From assembly GCA_015680685.1 (NCBI GenBank), contig MNCI01008326.1:268312-332311 (forward strand): a stretch of DNA of 64,000 bases, given 5' to 3'. Positions 22,178 to 33,839 of this stretch are shown one piece after another; position 1 is the stretch's first letter, and every line of letters starts with the position of its first letter. This stretch comes from Gnetum montanum. Taxonomy: Eukaryota; Streptophyta; Gnetopsida; Gnetales; Gnetaceae. Both the position numbers and the translations under genes were made by a program. The notes under the pieces are model-generated. The model searched no databases and was not told the DNA's origin. It worked only from the letters and a program-made list of their open reading frames with translations.

Positions 22178-23915
22178 CTCTTTCTCTTACACTCTGCTAG
22201 ACTTCCTTCTAACATGTCCTAGTGAACTACCTCTCTATGAAGAAAAAATAAATATTAAGATGTTAGTAAGTCATCTAAGAAATCATTATCTATTATAATT
22301 ATTTTTTAATGAACAATCTTTCTTTCTTTCTTTCATTTACTAGCTAGTTTGTTTCTTCACCATTGTTGTATGCAAATATTTGCATGCTGATTTCCATTAT
22401 TTATTCCAAGAGTATAGGATCCATGGCAGAAATCAAGATCATGTTAGAAGTTTGAATACAAATTTCATACAACTTTTTCTTTGAAAATCATTAATACATA
22501 ACTGGGAAGAAGAAACATCTTTCTCAGGATCAATTTTTAAAAACATTCTCATAAAGAAAATTTGAGCATATAAGTTGGATGACCTATTAAACATAATTAG
22601 TGTCTCAAAGGTTAAACAAGCAAAGAATATACTCAAGGCTTTGACTTCATGATTTTTGCACATTACATACAAAAGGAGGCTATTTTTGAAATAGTATAGG
22701 TGTATGCCTACTAACTTCTCCATATATATTTCCTTTGATGTTCAGTAGTGTAGAAATTACTTATTATCTTTATTCTGATGTTAATGTATTTACATCAACA
22801 TGTTGCAAGGCATAAGTATTTTTATTTGTAGAGAGATTGTCTTAGAAAGTTAGGAGTTAAGGAATTTTCTAAATGGAGTAAGTAGGAGAAAAGATCTATC
22901 ATGTACGACTCATGCTCAAAGAGGTAGAATGATCTACAAAACATTATAAACATAGGTAAGCCACTCCCATTGTAACTTATCTTACATTTTGAGTTACAGT
23001 GAACAAAAGCTATTCCTTATTTTCATACGTTAGTGTACTTGTGCAAGATTATGTTCTTAGGGAAGGTCTCCAAAATTTTCCGTTTCTTTTTTCTAGCATT
23101 TTTATATACCATGGATCTTTCAATTTGACACGTCAATTACCTTTCATGGATTCTTTTCCCGAATTACAACAAGCTTTTGTTTCATAAATTCTTACAATTT
23201 ATGATTTTTCATATGTTTCTTACATGTATGTCTTCATTTAAGTTCTCCGAAGGTTTAAAGGTACATGCATGTTTTCTCATATTAAAAGATATGAATAGAA
23301 GAATTTGTAGGTAATTTTATGCTTTCATTCAAGGGATTTACTCCATTGTTCAATGTTTGAATACAAATTATATACAGAAAATCATTATTGGACAACACAA
23401 AATTTTTTCTTAAAAGAAAACTCCAAAACGGAAGACATTGAACTTTTTGTGATAGCATGCAGACATTTTTGATGGCAGGGTTTACAAGAAAATTTGAACA
23501 TACGACATGCAGTTTTACTTAGGTCATATATAAATTTTTTGTAGCATAACACTACGTCACAGAGGAACGATTTCATACAGATGTGCTGGACTACTGGACA
23601 AAAACATTTTCCACTGAATTGGAAACGCAATTGCAAAGGTAAATGCTTAATAACATGGAAGATTTGCATGCCCAGAAGTAAAAGGAGATTTCAAAAAGCA
23701 TCATGACAACAAGAACCAATCAATAAAACCCAACAACGGTGACATATTTTCATTTATTGTTGTAAATCCCCAAATTTGAAGTATTTTCTCATAAACAATC
23801 GCAGAAAATCCTAGCTGGAGTTAACAATGAAGACATTTCTGAAATTGCATGTTATTTTACTCACCTTGCCCGTCATTGCTGAGTACTTTGATGGATTTTT
23901 TTCTCCTCCATGGTG
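22178..23915. other. Intergenic, no recognised gene
   Basis: Includes a TCTT/TTTC tetranucleotide run at about 22,317-22,338. Two minus-strand frames of 94 codons each (22,439-22,723 and 23,385-23,669) lie in sequence that shares the phrase TTTGAATACAAATT; they may come from a decayed duplicated repeat. Neither shows a domain I know. Confidence 0.4.
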
Positions 23916-23922
23916 AACAGAA

Positions 23923-24078
23923 ATGGCGGCGTTTATGTTGGACGGCTTTGCTGGGCTACGGTTCGCTGCGGTGAAACAAATGGTTGGATTATATCATTTT
24001 CTCGACACTGACGTTTTTATTTTTATTTTCCAATGCGCGATGCAAGATACTGCGTTCCGCAGTCTTGACGCAAGTTAA
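23923..24078 (+). CDS. Possible 5' exon or short ORF, GC-rich start
   Basis: CAGAAATGGCGGCG is a strong plant-type start context, and the frame runs 51 codons (MAAFMLDGFAGLRFAAVKQM..). The stretch is richer in CpG than its flanks. It may be the first exon of a host gene or a captured piece; a GTGAAA after codon 16 could be a splice donor. A hAT-like element is inserted 22 bases past its stop. No product is recognised. Confidence 0.25.
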   Translation: MAAFMLDGFAGLRFAAVKQMVGLYHFLDTDVFIFIFQCAMQDTAFRSLDAS

Positions 24079-24092
24079 GTGCGTTATTGTGT

Positions 24093-24100
24093 CTCACATG
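24093..24100. repeat. Target duplication, left copy (CTCACATG)
   Basis: Identical to 25,579-25,586. Confidence 0.8.
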
Positions 24101-25578
24101 CTATGTTGCCAGAAACGCAACGGATTGATAACGTTTCGCGTTTTTCGTTGCAGAAATGGGATCCCGTTTCAAAACGCCGTTTCTCATGAACAGTAACCGT
24201 CACTTGTTGGGCGAAACGTTGGGCGAAACGTTTCTTTCAGGTTTCATTGCGTTTTTGACAGGTTTCATTTCCTTTGATTTTATTTTTTAATTTTATTCAT
24301 AACAGATTATTCATAACAACTGCATCTGTCATGAACTAAATTCAGGACACGTGTAAATACACTTAAGACTATATATCTGGGAGCTTATCTAATTATTTCA
24401 AGGTTCCACACCTCAATATAATTAATGTTTTTGTTATTTTTGGCAGCTCTTCCTTACACAGGATTACAAAGAAATGTTTGATTAGAAGAATATGTTCGGC
24501 CTCACGTAGTCATTTAATTTTGAAATTGATGTTTTTAATTATGTTCATTGAAACCTTTGAGACCTTCTAGATTTAGCAGACCAGTTTAAAATTCCTTCAA
24601 TTTTTCTTTTAATAAGTTGGTCCTGGCTCAATTTTAACATCTAGATTGACCTTTTCCTGACCCTGTTTTTCGTCCTGCAACACGGGAAACTTCCCTTACA
24701 ATTTTGTAAACTCGGAACTTCGCCCCAAGTATATTTTAATCCTGAGTGCTAAAAACAGAAGTTCTTACTTAGGAAATTAACATCTAAAACAAATCATACG
24801 ATATTATGATGGACAATTTTTTTAAAAGTAAAGCCCTCATCAGTATATGACTGAAATATGAAATTATAAATGATTAAAGTTCCTAAAAGAAAGGAATTAG
24901 GATTTCCTTCCCTTCCCTGGGTATCACGGCAACCGAAGAAGTGGTTAAGACGCAAAATTATGACGTTTCGCCTGTGTTTTGCTAACAATAAACCACGTAG
25001 ATGGGTTTTGTATTACAGGACTGAATATTTTACAGTGCCTTCCTGAATTTTATCAATTTCTGAATATGAAGTTTTTGTGCTTCCAAATCGACACCATCAA
25101 CTGATAAAGATTAAAACATCAAATCAGTGTAACGAAAACGCAAATGCAGAAAATTTCACATGTATTTCACGCTCACAAAAGGAAACTTCCGAGGGCAATC
25201 GAATTACGAAAGTCCACGCCTAAATAACCAAAATTGTTCTTAATATATATTTTTGTTTTTTTTTATTAATTTTTTTTAAAAAAATATTTATTTTTTAAAT
25301 AAATTATTTTACAACTTCTATCTTATGGGTAATTGTTCTTGGATACCAATAAATAAAAATATTGTAAATTTTTATATATAAAAATCATTATATTGTATTG
25401 CATTTTAAATTGTTGTTAATATACACATAATTTTATTAAAATATAAAAATCGCTAAAGTTACTAAGGTTCTATATTTAAACCTCGTTTCTTTTTCGCAAC
25501 CTGATTTTTGGCGGTTTCCGTTGCGTTGCCGTTGCCGTTGCCGTCACGTTGCGCCGTTTCCCGTTTCCGGCAACTATG
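24101..25578. mobile_element. hAT-like non-autonomous TIR element, 1,478 bp
   Basis: Flanked by the 8-bp direct repeat CTCACATG (24,093-24,100 and 25,579-25,586). The ends are inverted: left CTATGTTGCCAGAAACG, right end read in reverse CATAGTTGCCGGAAACG. Both ends carry CpG-rich subterminal repeats of GAAACG/CGTTTC (left to about 24,260, right from about 25,490) that contrast with the AT-rich middle. An 8-bp target duplication points to the hAT superfamily. No transposase frame is present. Confidence 0.75.
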
Positions 25579-25586
25579 CTCACATG
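25579..25586. repeat. Target duplication, right copy (CTCACATG)
   Basis: Identical to 24,093-24,100. Confidence 0.8.
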
Positions 25587-26299
25587 ATCATCGCAGTCCT
25601 TGAAAATAAAACAGTGTTCTGCAAACAAATATGCGACTTGCAGTTTTCAGCCAGATCATGCCACTGGCATCTCAATCGTAGTGCAGTAAGTATGACGTGA
25701 GACTCCCAAAATAAAAGACGAATCATAGTTTCATGAAATTGCTATGTTTAACATCAGCTTGCACTGTCAGAAAACTGTTTCTTTTTATATGTTTATTACG
25801 ACGAATAGTAGATTCCAAAAACTGTTCTGCCAGGAAATGTGAGTCGCAATGTCTCAACACTTGGATATCTTAAAGGCGTGGTCGCGCATAGTTGCGATTC
25901 GCATCAGATCAAATATCAAAATGTGATAGCATGCAATTAGCATGTTCATACAGTTTTAAACATTGTCAAGGAAAAAAAAAATCAGTGCAACAACATGTGA
26001 ATCGCATGAATTATTAAGTACCATTTGTCGAAACCATATAAGAAACATGAAAGGTATTCTAAACTATTAAACATAACTTAAATAAGATTAAAATACGGTA
26101 TCATTATCCACAATTTAACACTACTTGCTATTTTAAAGTTTTAAAACAGACATAAACATCTACTACATTGAAGTGGTAAAACATTAAAGCCTTTTGGTTG
26201 CCTAAATGAAGAACATGTCTCCTACATACAGCCTTAGCTTCCTACTAAAGCTCATAAGAATGAGAACTATATGACTTTTGGTTGTATTCTTGTCCATCT
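25587..26299. other. Flank of the MULE remnant, no gene seen
   Basis: AT-rich. CGATTCGCATCA at about 25,893 recurs in direct orientation at about 29,484, on the other side of the MULE coding region. It could mark a degenerate end of that element, but the orientation is not that of a TIR. Confidence 0.3.
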
Positions 26300-28741
26300 T
26301 TAAATTGAATTTGTAAATAAAACACAAGTTAGTATGGAAAACTCGAGAATCATCCTTAACATTTTCAAGACCAAATCCATGGAATTTGATGGTGGAGTTA
26401 CCTTCAATGAAGAGTTTTCTAGCATAGTACTAGCCCTGTCTTTAAAATTTTTCTTAGTGCTATTCCAACTTGATATTCTTTTTTTCACTAGCCAATCCAT
26501 ATGGATTTCTTGAGAATATAAACTTTGATTCCATAAGCTTGACATATCTTTCTATTTTTAGAACACTCTCTTGATCTGTAGGCATATTCTTGGCCATATT
26601 TGTTAATGCCTTTTTCACCATAGGTATGTTATCTTTCTAGGTTGTATCTACATTCTCCTCATTAGTTTCCATTGGCTCATCTAAATTTGGAACCTTCTTG
26701 CTAATATTCTCCTTGATAGATGTTGTAGTGCTATGTATCTCATTGGTGTGGGATTTTTTGCTAGTGAATCCTAAGGTCTCAGGTTTCATCCCTAATTATG
26801 ATGCTGGTTTTTGGCTTGGAAAATCATGAGGCTTAAAAGAATTTAGCTTAAAAGGGATTTTGGAATCATAAAACTCATCTTGGAAGAAGAACTTGTGTGC
26901 ATTCATGTGTCCTCTCAATAATATCAAAATTTTCATTGAATGCTTTCAAAAATGATTGATGTTGGACCATTTGCAATCACAAAAAATACTAAAGGAAAAC
27001 ACCTTTGGCACCCCATACAAAATGTTTCTTTTCAAACCATTTTGACTTTGCATAAGATATTCATCTTCCTTATCCACCACTTGTAGGCTATCATCATCAC
27101 TAATTTGAATAACCTTTTCCCATGACTTTTTATTAATTTCTCTATGCTTCTTATTAACTAGATATCTTTGACTCTTGCATTATTCTAGTCATATAGTTGT
27201 ACTTTTATCAAGGTCCATATAAGCTAGTCAATGCAATGGTATTTCCTATTTCTTATATCTCTTAAGAAATTTCCTTTCAAAAATCCATGATAGGACTCCA
27301 TAGCATTGTTTGTATGTTTTGGAGCATGTAGAATGTCATGAAAGGCTTTTACCCATAGGCCTCAAAAAGAATTATTTTAGCCCTTAATAAGAGAATAACA
27401 TTACAATATACAATCTATCTTTGTGAATACAATTATATAAATATTAATTTAATATATACTCATAAAATTTCTCTCCATTTATCCACTAGTTCTTTAGGTA
27501 AGTGATGAAATATGAGTTATTTTGAAATATTTCAACAAACTTGTTAATTTCCACAACAACATCCATAGGAGTTTTACATTCATTGATAATATGGTTGAGA
27601 TGTTCAACCATTGCCTTTCTCAATATTGAATCTTTAAACTTTGTTATCAAGTTCTTGCTCCAAGCCCTCCAGACATGCCAAATGCGTAGAAAAATACAAC
27701 AACCAAATACTGACATGGAGATTTAACACAATGTAGCATGTTTGCTTTAAATGTCTCCATATCTTATAATCAACTATCTATTTTTATTGAAAATTTAATT
27801 TTATTAGTATTATTGTACTACATTGATTTCTACTTTTAAATCATCAAGCATGAAAGCATTTGCTCTCCATTGTGGCTCTTGAGCCTTGCATCTTCTTAGT
27901 AACTCAAAAAGCCAAGCTCTGATATCGGGTTCTATACACCTATAGGATATCACCCATGCTATAAGGGGATCTAGTGTAGTATGAATCAAAAGACATGACT
28001 ACGTGAAGATGGAGCTATAAAACCAAACATTCGTTTGTGGTAAAATGATGACTTGTTTCAAATAGAAAATTAGTTTGACAAAACATTTTTGGATAATCTT
28101 AAACTTCTACTTACTTTATATTTGTTGGTGTTGAATGTAGAATCTAGAGCAAGGATGTTATTTTGGGATAGTGCTATCATCTTTTTTAGCATCCATGATG
28201 ATTGCAACACAATGATTGTTGGGACATAGTGTTCAATGTTTTCTTCTTGGTAGTAAAAGAAAAATTCTTTGGTGGTATTGTATCATAGCTACATACTAAT
28301 TTTGTCATGTTTAGTTTTTTTGTAATTTGATGTAACATCTTTGTAGATGTTATAAATATCCTTTTTAAAATGAAACATGTTTCTTTTATGAGATACCTAG
28401 AATTCTTGCCCTTCATTAAAAGGATTTTTGATATACCTCTCATAAATTAGATCTATTGGAAATCCTTCATTTCATAGTAACAATATCTTCAAACCTATCT
28501 TGGGGAAAATATGAATGGATTGAGCATCTCTTCTATCTATTATGGGTCCTAGCAAGTTGTGGTAATAATCTCTCAATGTGTCTACATGATTCATTTCTTT
28601 GTATATAATGCATGAAATATGGTTAGTGCCATGCACGATGCAAACTATGAAATAACATTGATAACCTGTCTTTTTACCTCTCTTGTTTCTTTTTCTACTT
28701 GCCTTAGGTACTATCCTTGTGGTAACATTTAGGCCATACAA
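26300..28741 (-). pseudogene. Mutator-like (MULE/FAR1-type) transposase remnant
   Basis: Read from 28,741 downward. An N-terminal FAR1/MULE-type block (GYQCYFIVCIVHGTNHIS.. MNHVDT) comes first. Then QSSWMLKKMIALSQNNILA leads to LALDSTFNTN (about 28,120-28,160), which holds the first catalytic Asp of the MULE domain. AWVISYR follows, then EPQWRANAFMLDDLKVEI (about 27,825-27,885) with the second Asp. IWHVWRAWSKNLI (about 27,640-27,690) matches the C-H-RAW block. A SWIM-like CDC (about 26,970) and a long charged tail to 26,300 follow. The frame is broken by many stops and several shifts, so it is inactive. Confidence 0.7.
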
Positions 28742-29505
28742 ACAATGATAACTGACACATATATTTTCTATATGTTAGACAATAATAGAACAAATTGAAA
28801 TCTTCTTATTCTTTATTGTGAACTATTGAAGGTAGAAAAATACAAAAAAAACCTACCATCTATAGGAGAAGTAGTGGTTTACTTGAGAGTGAGTTCCCTT
28901 TTTCCATTTTTGTTGGTTTTTGATTCTATAGAAAAATTCATAGGGAAACATCTCATTCTTTTGTTCACCTTCAATAAAATGCTACATTTTTTCTTTGTAT
29001 ATCCAAGGAAACACATCATCATAGAAACATGACCATTGAATTTCATTTATTGAAAAATGGCCAACATGTGGATCTTGTATTTCTTGTTTTCATGATGTTT
29101 CTTAAAAACCTACTTGCTCTCATCTTGCTCACTTCTATCAAAGACTTAGCATCTTAGCAAACTCAAACTAGAAATTCAGAATACACAAAACATATATATC
29201 AATTAACAAAACTTATAATGGAAGATGCAAACTACAATATTGAAATTCTTAGCTACGTTATTTGCACTTGCAACCAACAATGCCTTTTCTAATAGTTCTC
29301 CTCTTCACAACCTTAATGCTTTGACAATTTGCAATGCTAGAGTGGAAACTTAGTTTATTAACTAAGATGGACTTGACGAGAGAGTTTCAAGTTCTGACAA
29401 CTAGTAAAAAGTTATTTAAAACTTTTTTGAGAGGGTGTGAACCTTTGCATCATACAATAGTTCATAGTTTAACAAAAAAGCTACGATTCGCATCATAGTC
29501 ACAAC
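28742..29505. other. Upstream flank of the MULE remnant, no gene seen
   Basis: AT-rich with one short plus-strand frame (28,826-29,032) of no recognised family. It probably contains the 5' end of the MULE element, but no clear TIR was found. Confidence 0.35.
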
Positions 29506-29509
29506 CTAT

Positions 29510-32500
29510 ACTATGACAGAGTGCATGTAGCATATATGTTGTAGTCAGAACTAAAAGTCTTCATGCTTACAATAGCATATACTTGACCGTACATGATGGC
29601 TACTAGTAGTGGAAGGGGCTTATGGTGGTATTTAGAATGACATGTGATCGACTATGTCCTGCACTTCCCTTACAACACCTTTTGGCATGCTGAAAGGCTT
29701 CTACTAGTCAGTGTTCTCTTATATTTCAAGGTAACTAGTTTGTGCTATGGATTTCATTGCAACTTCCACTAAAATGTGAATCACTATGGCTATTAGTAGG
29801 CTTGTAGTATAGGGTGTATGATCATGCATCTAGAATGTTACTTGCACTTCATTGGGCTTTTCGAAGCCCAAAGTTGTTCATTTTCCCTACCTTCTAATTT
29901 TCATGGCTTACTTTGGATGAAATCTAGTTTCATTATGAAATACTACAAGTAGCATATTCATTGTAGTCTATTCTAGTAGAGGCCTGGCACTTTTCGTTGC
30001 ATGTAATTCACCATACATGATGGCTACTAAAATTTGAAGGGGCTTTTGATGGAATTTAGAATGACATGCAACCAACTGCATCCTTCACTTCCCTCCCAAC
30101 ACCTTTTAGCATGATAGAAGGCTTTCACTAGTTAATGTTCTCTTATATTTCAATAAAAATGGTTCATACTACAACTTCTGTTGTAACTTTTTCTAAACTA
30201 TGGACAATTGTGGCTATTAGTATGGTTGTAGTTTAGGTTGTGAATGCATGCATCTAGCATGTTCCTAGTATGATGTTGTGCTTATAGTAGCCCAAATTTG
30301 TTCCCTATCCCTACCTTCCAGTTGTTGAGGCTACTTCTAATGGCTTCTCCTTGTAATGCTAGACATTGCAAGTAAAATGTCTTCACTATGTGATTTGATA
30401 GAGGCTTCTACTTCTGGCTACATGTACTTTATCATATGTGATGGAATCTAGAAGTGGAAGGACTTTTCTATGGAATTTAGAATGTCATGTGATCAACTGC
30501 ATCACGTAGGCTCCTTGTAGCACCTTTTGGCCAACCAGAAGGCTTCCATTGGTCTACTTTCTCTTCTATTTCACAAAAAGTTGGAAGGATTCCATTGGTC
30601 TACTTTCTCTTCTATTTCATGACAACTAGTTTGCATTGCACCTTCCATTGCACTTTTACAAAACTTGGGACCATATCAGTCGTCAACATGCTCATAGTTT
30701 AGGCTATGAAGGCATGCATCTAGCATGTTCTTGGCACTACGCCATGCTTTTGGTAGACTATAGTTGTTTAGATTTATGACCTTCCAATGTTGGGGCTATT
30801 TATGAAGGCTTTTCCTCGACATTACGAGGCATTGCAAGGAGCATGTCTTCATAGTATGACCTAGTAGATGCCTCCACTTCTAACTACATGTACTTCATCA
30901 TATGTGATGGCTATCAGAAGTGGAAGGGCTAGTGAAATTTAGAGTATCATGTAAGCAACTATGTCATGCACACCCCTTGTAGCATCTTCTAGCCAATCAG
31001 AAGGCTTTCACTAGTACACCTTTTCTTATATTTTGTGATAACTAATTTGTGTTATAGCTTCCATTGCAATTTCCATTAAACTATAGACCATTGTGATCAT
31101 CAACATGCTTGTCGTTCAAGCTATAAAGATGGGTTTCTGACATGTTCCTAGCATTATGCCAAGCTTTCAAAAGACCAAAGATGTTTAATTTCCTTGCCTT
31201 TCAGTGCTAAAGTTGTTTCTAATGGCTTGTCCATGGCATTCTGAGATGCTATGAGTTTCATCTCTTTGTAGTCCAATTTGGTAGAGGCCTCCACTTCTAG
31301 TTTCATGTACTTCATCATACGTGATGCCTATTAGAAGTGGAACAACCTTTGTATGGGATTTAGAATGTCATGCAACCAATTGTGTTACACATGCTCCCCA
31401 CAACACCTTTTAGCCAACCAAATGGCTTCCATTAGTCCATTTTCTATTATATTTCATGACAACCAATTTGTGTTGTAGCTTTTGTTGCAACTTCCACTAA
31501 ACTACAATCATCAACATCCGTTTAGTTGAAGCTACAAAGGCATGCATGTTCTTGGCACTACACTGTGCTTTTGGTAGACTGGCATTGTCCAATTTTCTTG
31601 CCTTCTAATGTTGGGGCTATTTCCAATGTCTTCTCCTTGACATTATAAGAAATTACAAGTAGCATGTCTTCGTAGTGTAATCCAATAGAGGCCTCCACTT
31701 TGGTTGCATGTACTTCATCATACATGATGGCTACTAGAAGTGGAAGGACCTTCCAGTAGAATTTATAATGTCATGTGATAAAGTATGTCATGCATGTCCC
31801 ATGCATCACCTTCCAACTAGTCCATTTTCTACTATATTTTATGTCAATTGGTTTGCATTGTAGCTTCCATTGCAACTTCCACTAAATTGCATATCACTAT
31901 GATCATCAGCATGCTCATAGTTCAAGCTATGAAGGCATGCATCTGCCATGTTCCTAGCATTGTACTATGCTTATAGTATAACAAAGTTGTTCAATTTTCC
32001 TACCTTCTAGTGTTGGCACTATTTCCAATGACTTCTCCTTATCATTGCAAGATACTACAAGTAGCATGTCTTTGTAGTCTAATCTAGTAGAGGCCTCATG
32101 CTTTTAGTTGCATGTACTTCATTATACGTGATGGCTATTATAAGTGGAAGGTCCTTTTGATGAAATTTAGAGTGCCATGCAATCAAATATGTCATGAATG
32201 TCTCCTATAGCACCTTTCAGCTAGCCAAAAGGCTTCAATTGGTCTTCTTTGTCTTATATTTCATGACAACCAATTTACATTGTAGATTTCATTACAACTT
32301 CCACTAAACTATGGATTATTGTGGTTGTCAGTATGCTCATAGTTTAGGTTATGAAGGCATGCATCTAGCATGTTCTTAGCACTAAGCCATATTCTTGGTA
32401 GCCCAAGGTTGTTCAATTTCCTTGCCTTCTAGTGCTAGGGCTATTTTTAGTAGCTTCTCCTCAACATTTTGAGACACAGTGACTAGCATATCTCTGTAGT

Positions 32501-32815
32501 CAAGTTCGAGGTGGCCTTATGCTTTTGGCTACATGTACTTCATCATATGTGATGTCTATCGAAATTGGAAGAACATTTTGGTGGAATTTAGAATGCCATG
32601 TGACCAACTGCACCATGCACACCTCCCTTAACAACTTTTGGCAAGGCTTCCACTGGTCCACTTTCTCTTATATTTTATGATAATCAATTTGCACTATGAC
32701 TTCCATTACAAATTTCACTAAACTATTGATTATGATGACCAACTGTGACCAACATCAGTATGCTCATAGTTTAGGCTATGAAGGCATGCATTTAGGATAT
32801 TCCTAGCATGCAACA
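29510..32815. repeat. Tandem array, ~420-bp unit, about 8 copies
   Basis: Landmarks recur at regular spacing. The phrase GTACTTCATCATACGTGATGG (with variants) occurs near 29,594, 30,010, 30,430, 30,895, 31,315, 31,718, 32,125 and 32,540. GGCATGCATCTAGCATGTTC variants occur near 29,823, 30,247, 30,713, 31,128, 31,541, 31,936, 32,358 and 32,785. Spacing is 395-466 bases; the longest unit (30,247-30,713) contains a local duplication of CCATTGGTCTACTTTCTCTT. No frame stays open across units, so this is noncoding satellite-type DNA. Confidence 0.85.
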
Positions 32816-32854
32816 CTTATGCAGTTCACATCCAATCATACTCCAAATCTTAAT

Positions 32855-33833
32855 GATAATTGAAATGAATAAGCATCATGACACTATGCACATCATGCTT
32901 AAATATTTACATATAACATCTCCATGTACAGGAACCAACCAAAACATAGATTCTTTTATATCCTAAATAGGACAAATATAACCATATAACTATTCTATCC
33001 TATTGGCCATAAGTATCTATTTATGATTTTTCATACACACACTGGGCTAATGCAACTATTACTGGCGTTACCAAGTAACTTTACTATTGAGCAAATCAAG
33101 CGAAGTCACTAGTAGATTATCAAACAATTCCACTTTATGCTTGAAACTAGTTGTGCTTATTTTGCCATACTAAGAGACATCAAAAAAGTAAAGGACTTCA
33201 TAAAAGTAAATAACTTAATAAAAGTAAATAAGATGAAAGTAAAATTATGCTAAATGAATTATTGCAATGTTGAAAGACAATCTTGATCTTTATTTCTATT
33301 CATGAATTATGCCTAGGAACAATTCACTTGAATAAATATTTTGTACAACTATAATTTACAACATTGTAGTCATTCACTCTAATTCAAATCCACAAACACA
33401 AAGTACAAGAATTTTACCAAGTGTTGGCAAAAGGTTGTTGTTATGATGCCATAGTGGATTGGTATTTATAGGCATGATCATGGCTTACTACATTATATTT
33501 ACAATGACATATGTAGAGCTACAATATCCTAGGATTTCATAGAAAGGCTTTATCATATCCTCATGTTTGACTAGAAACTTGTCCTTGAGTTAAAACAAAA
33601 AGAGGATAGAGTTCTTTACAAATTTGAGGGGTTATGTACAAACTTTGACATTATGACTTATATACATAAATGACTCTACTATGAATATTGCATTATGATT
33701 TGAGTGGTGTTTAAAAAATTATTGTGCAGTGCATGATTGACACCTATGACAAAAACATATCAAAACAAAACAAAACAAAGCATCAAATATTGATATAGTT
33801 TTAATGTTCCAGGAAATGGTGGCTCCTACATCA
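32855..33833 (-). repeat. Athila-family LTR, minus strand (3' LTR)
   Basis: Read on the minus strand it begins TGATGTAGGAGCC at 33,833, directly after a purine tract GGAAAGGAGC. It has CCTATAAATACC (about 33,470), TATTTATTCAAGTGAATTG, AATAAAGATC (about 33,285) and TTACTTGGTAACGCC (about 33,085), in the family order. The far end is uncertain (32,820-32,900), where it meets the tandem array. Confidence 0.65.
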
Positions 33834-33839
33834 GCTCCT

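Noticed and set aside
25880-29500. CGATTCGCATCA at both sides of the MULE remnant as its TIRs
   Set aside because: The two copies are in direct, not inverted, orientation, and the surrounding bases do not pair.
29510-32815. CRISPR-like array
   Set aside because: Units are ~420 bases and diverged along their whole length, with no short identical repeat and unique spacers; the context is a plant genome.
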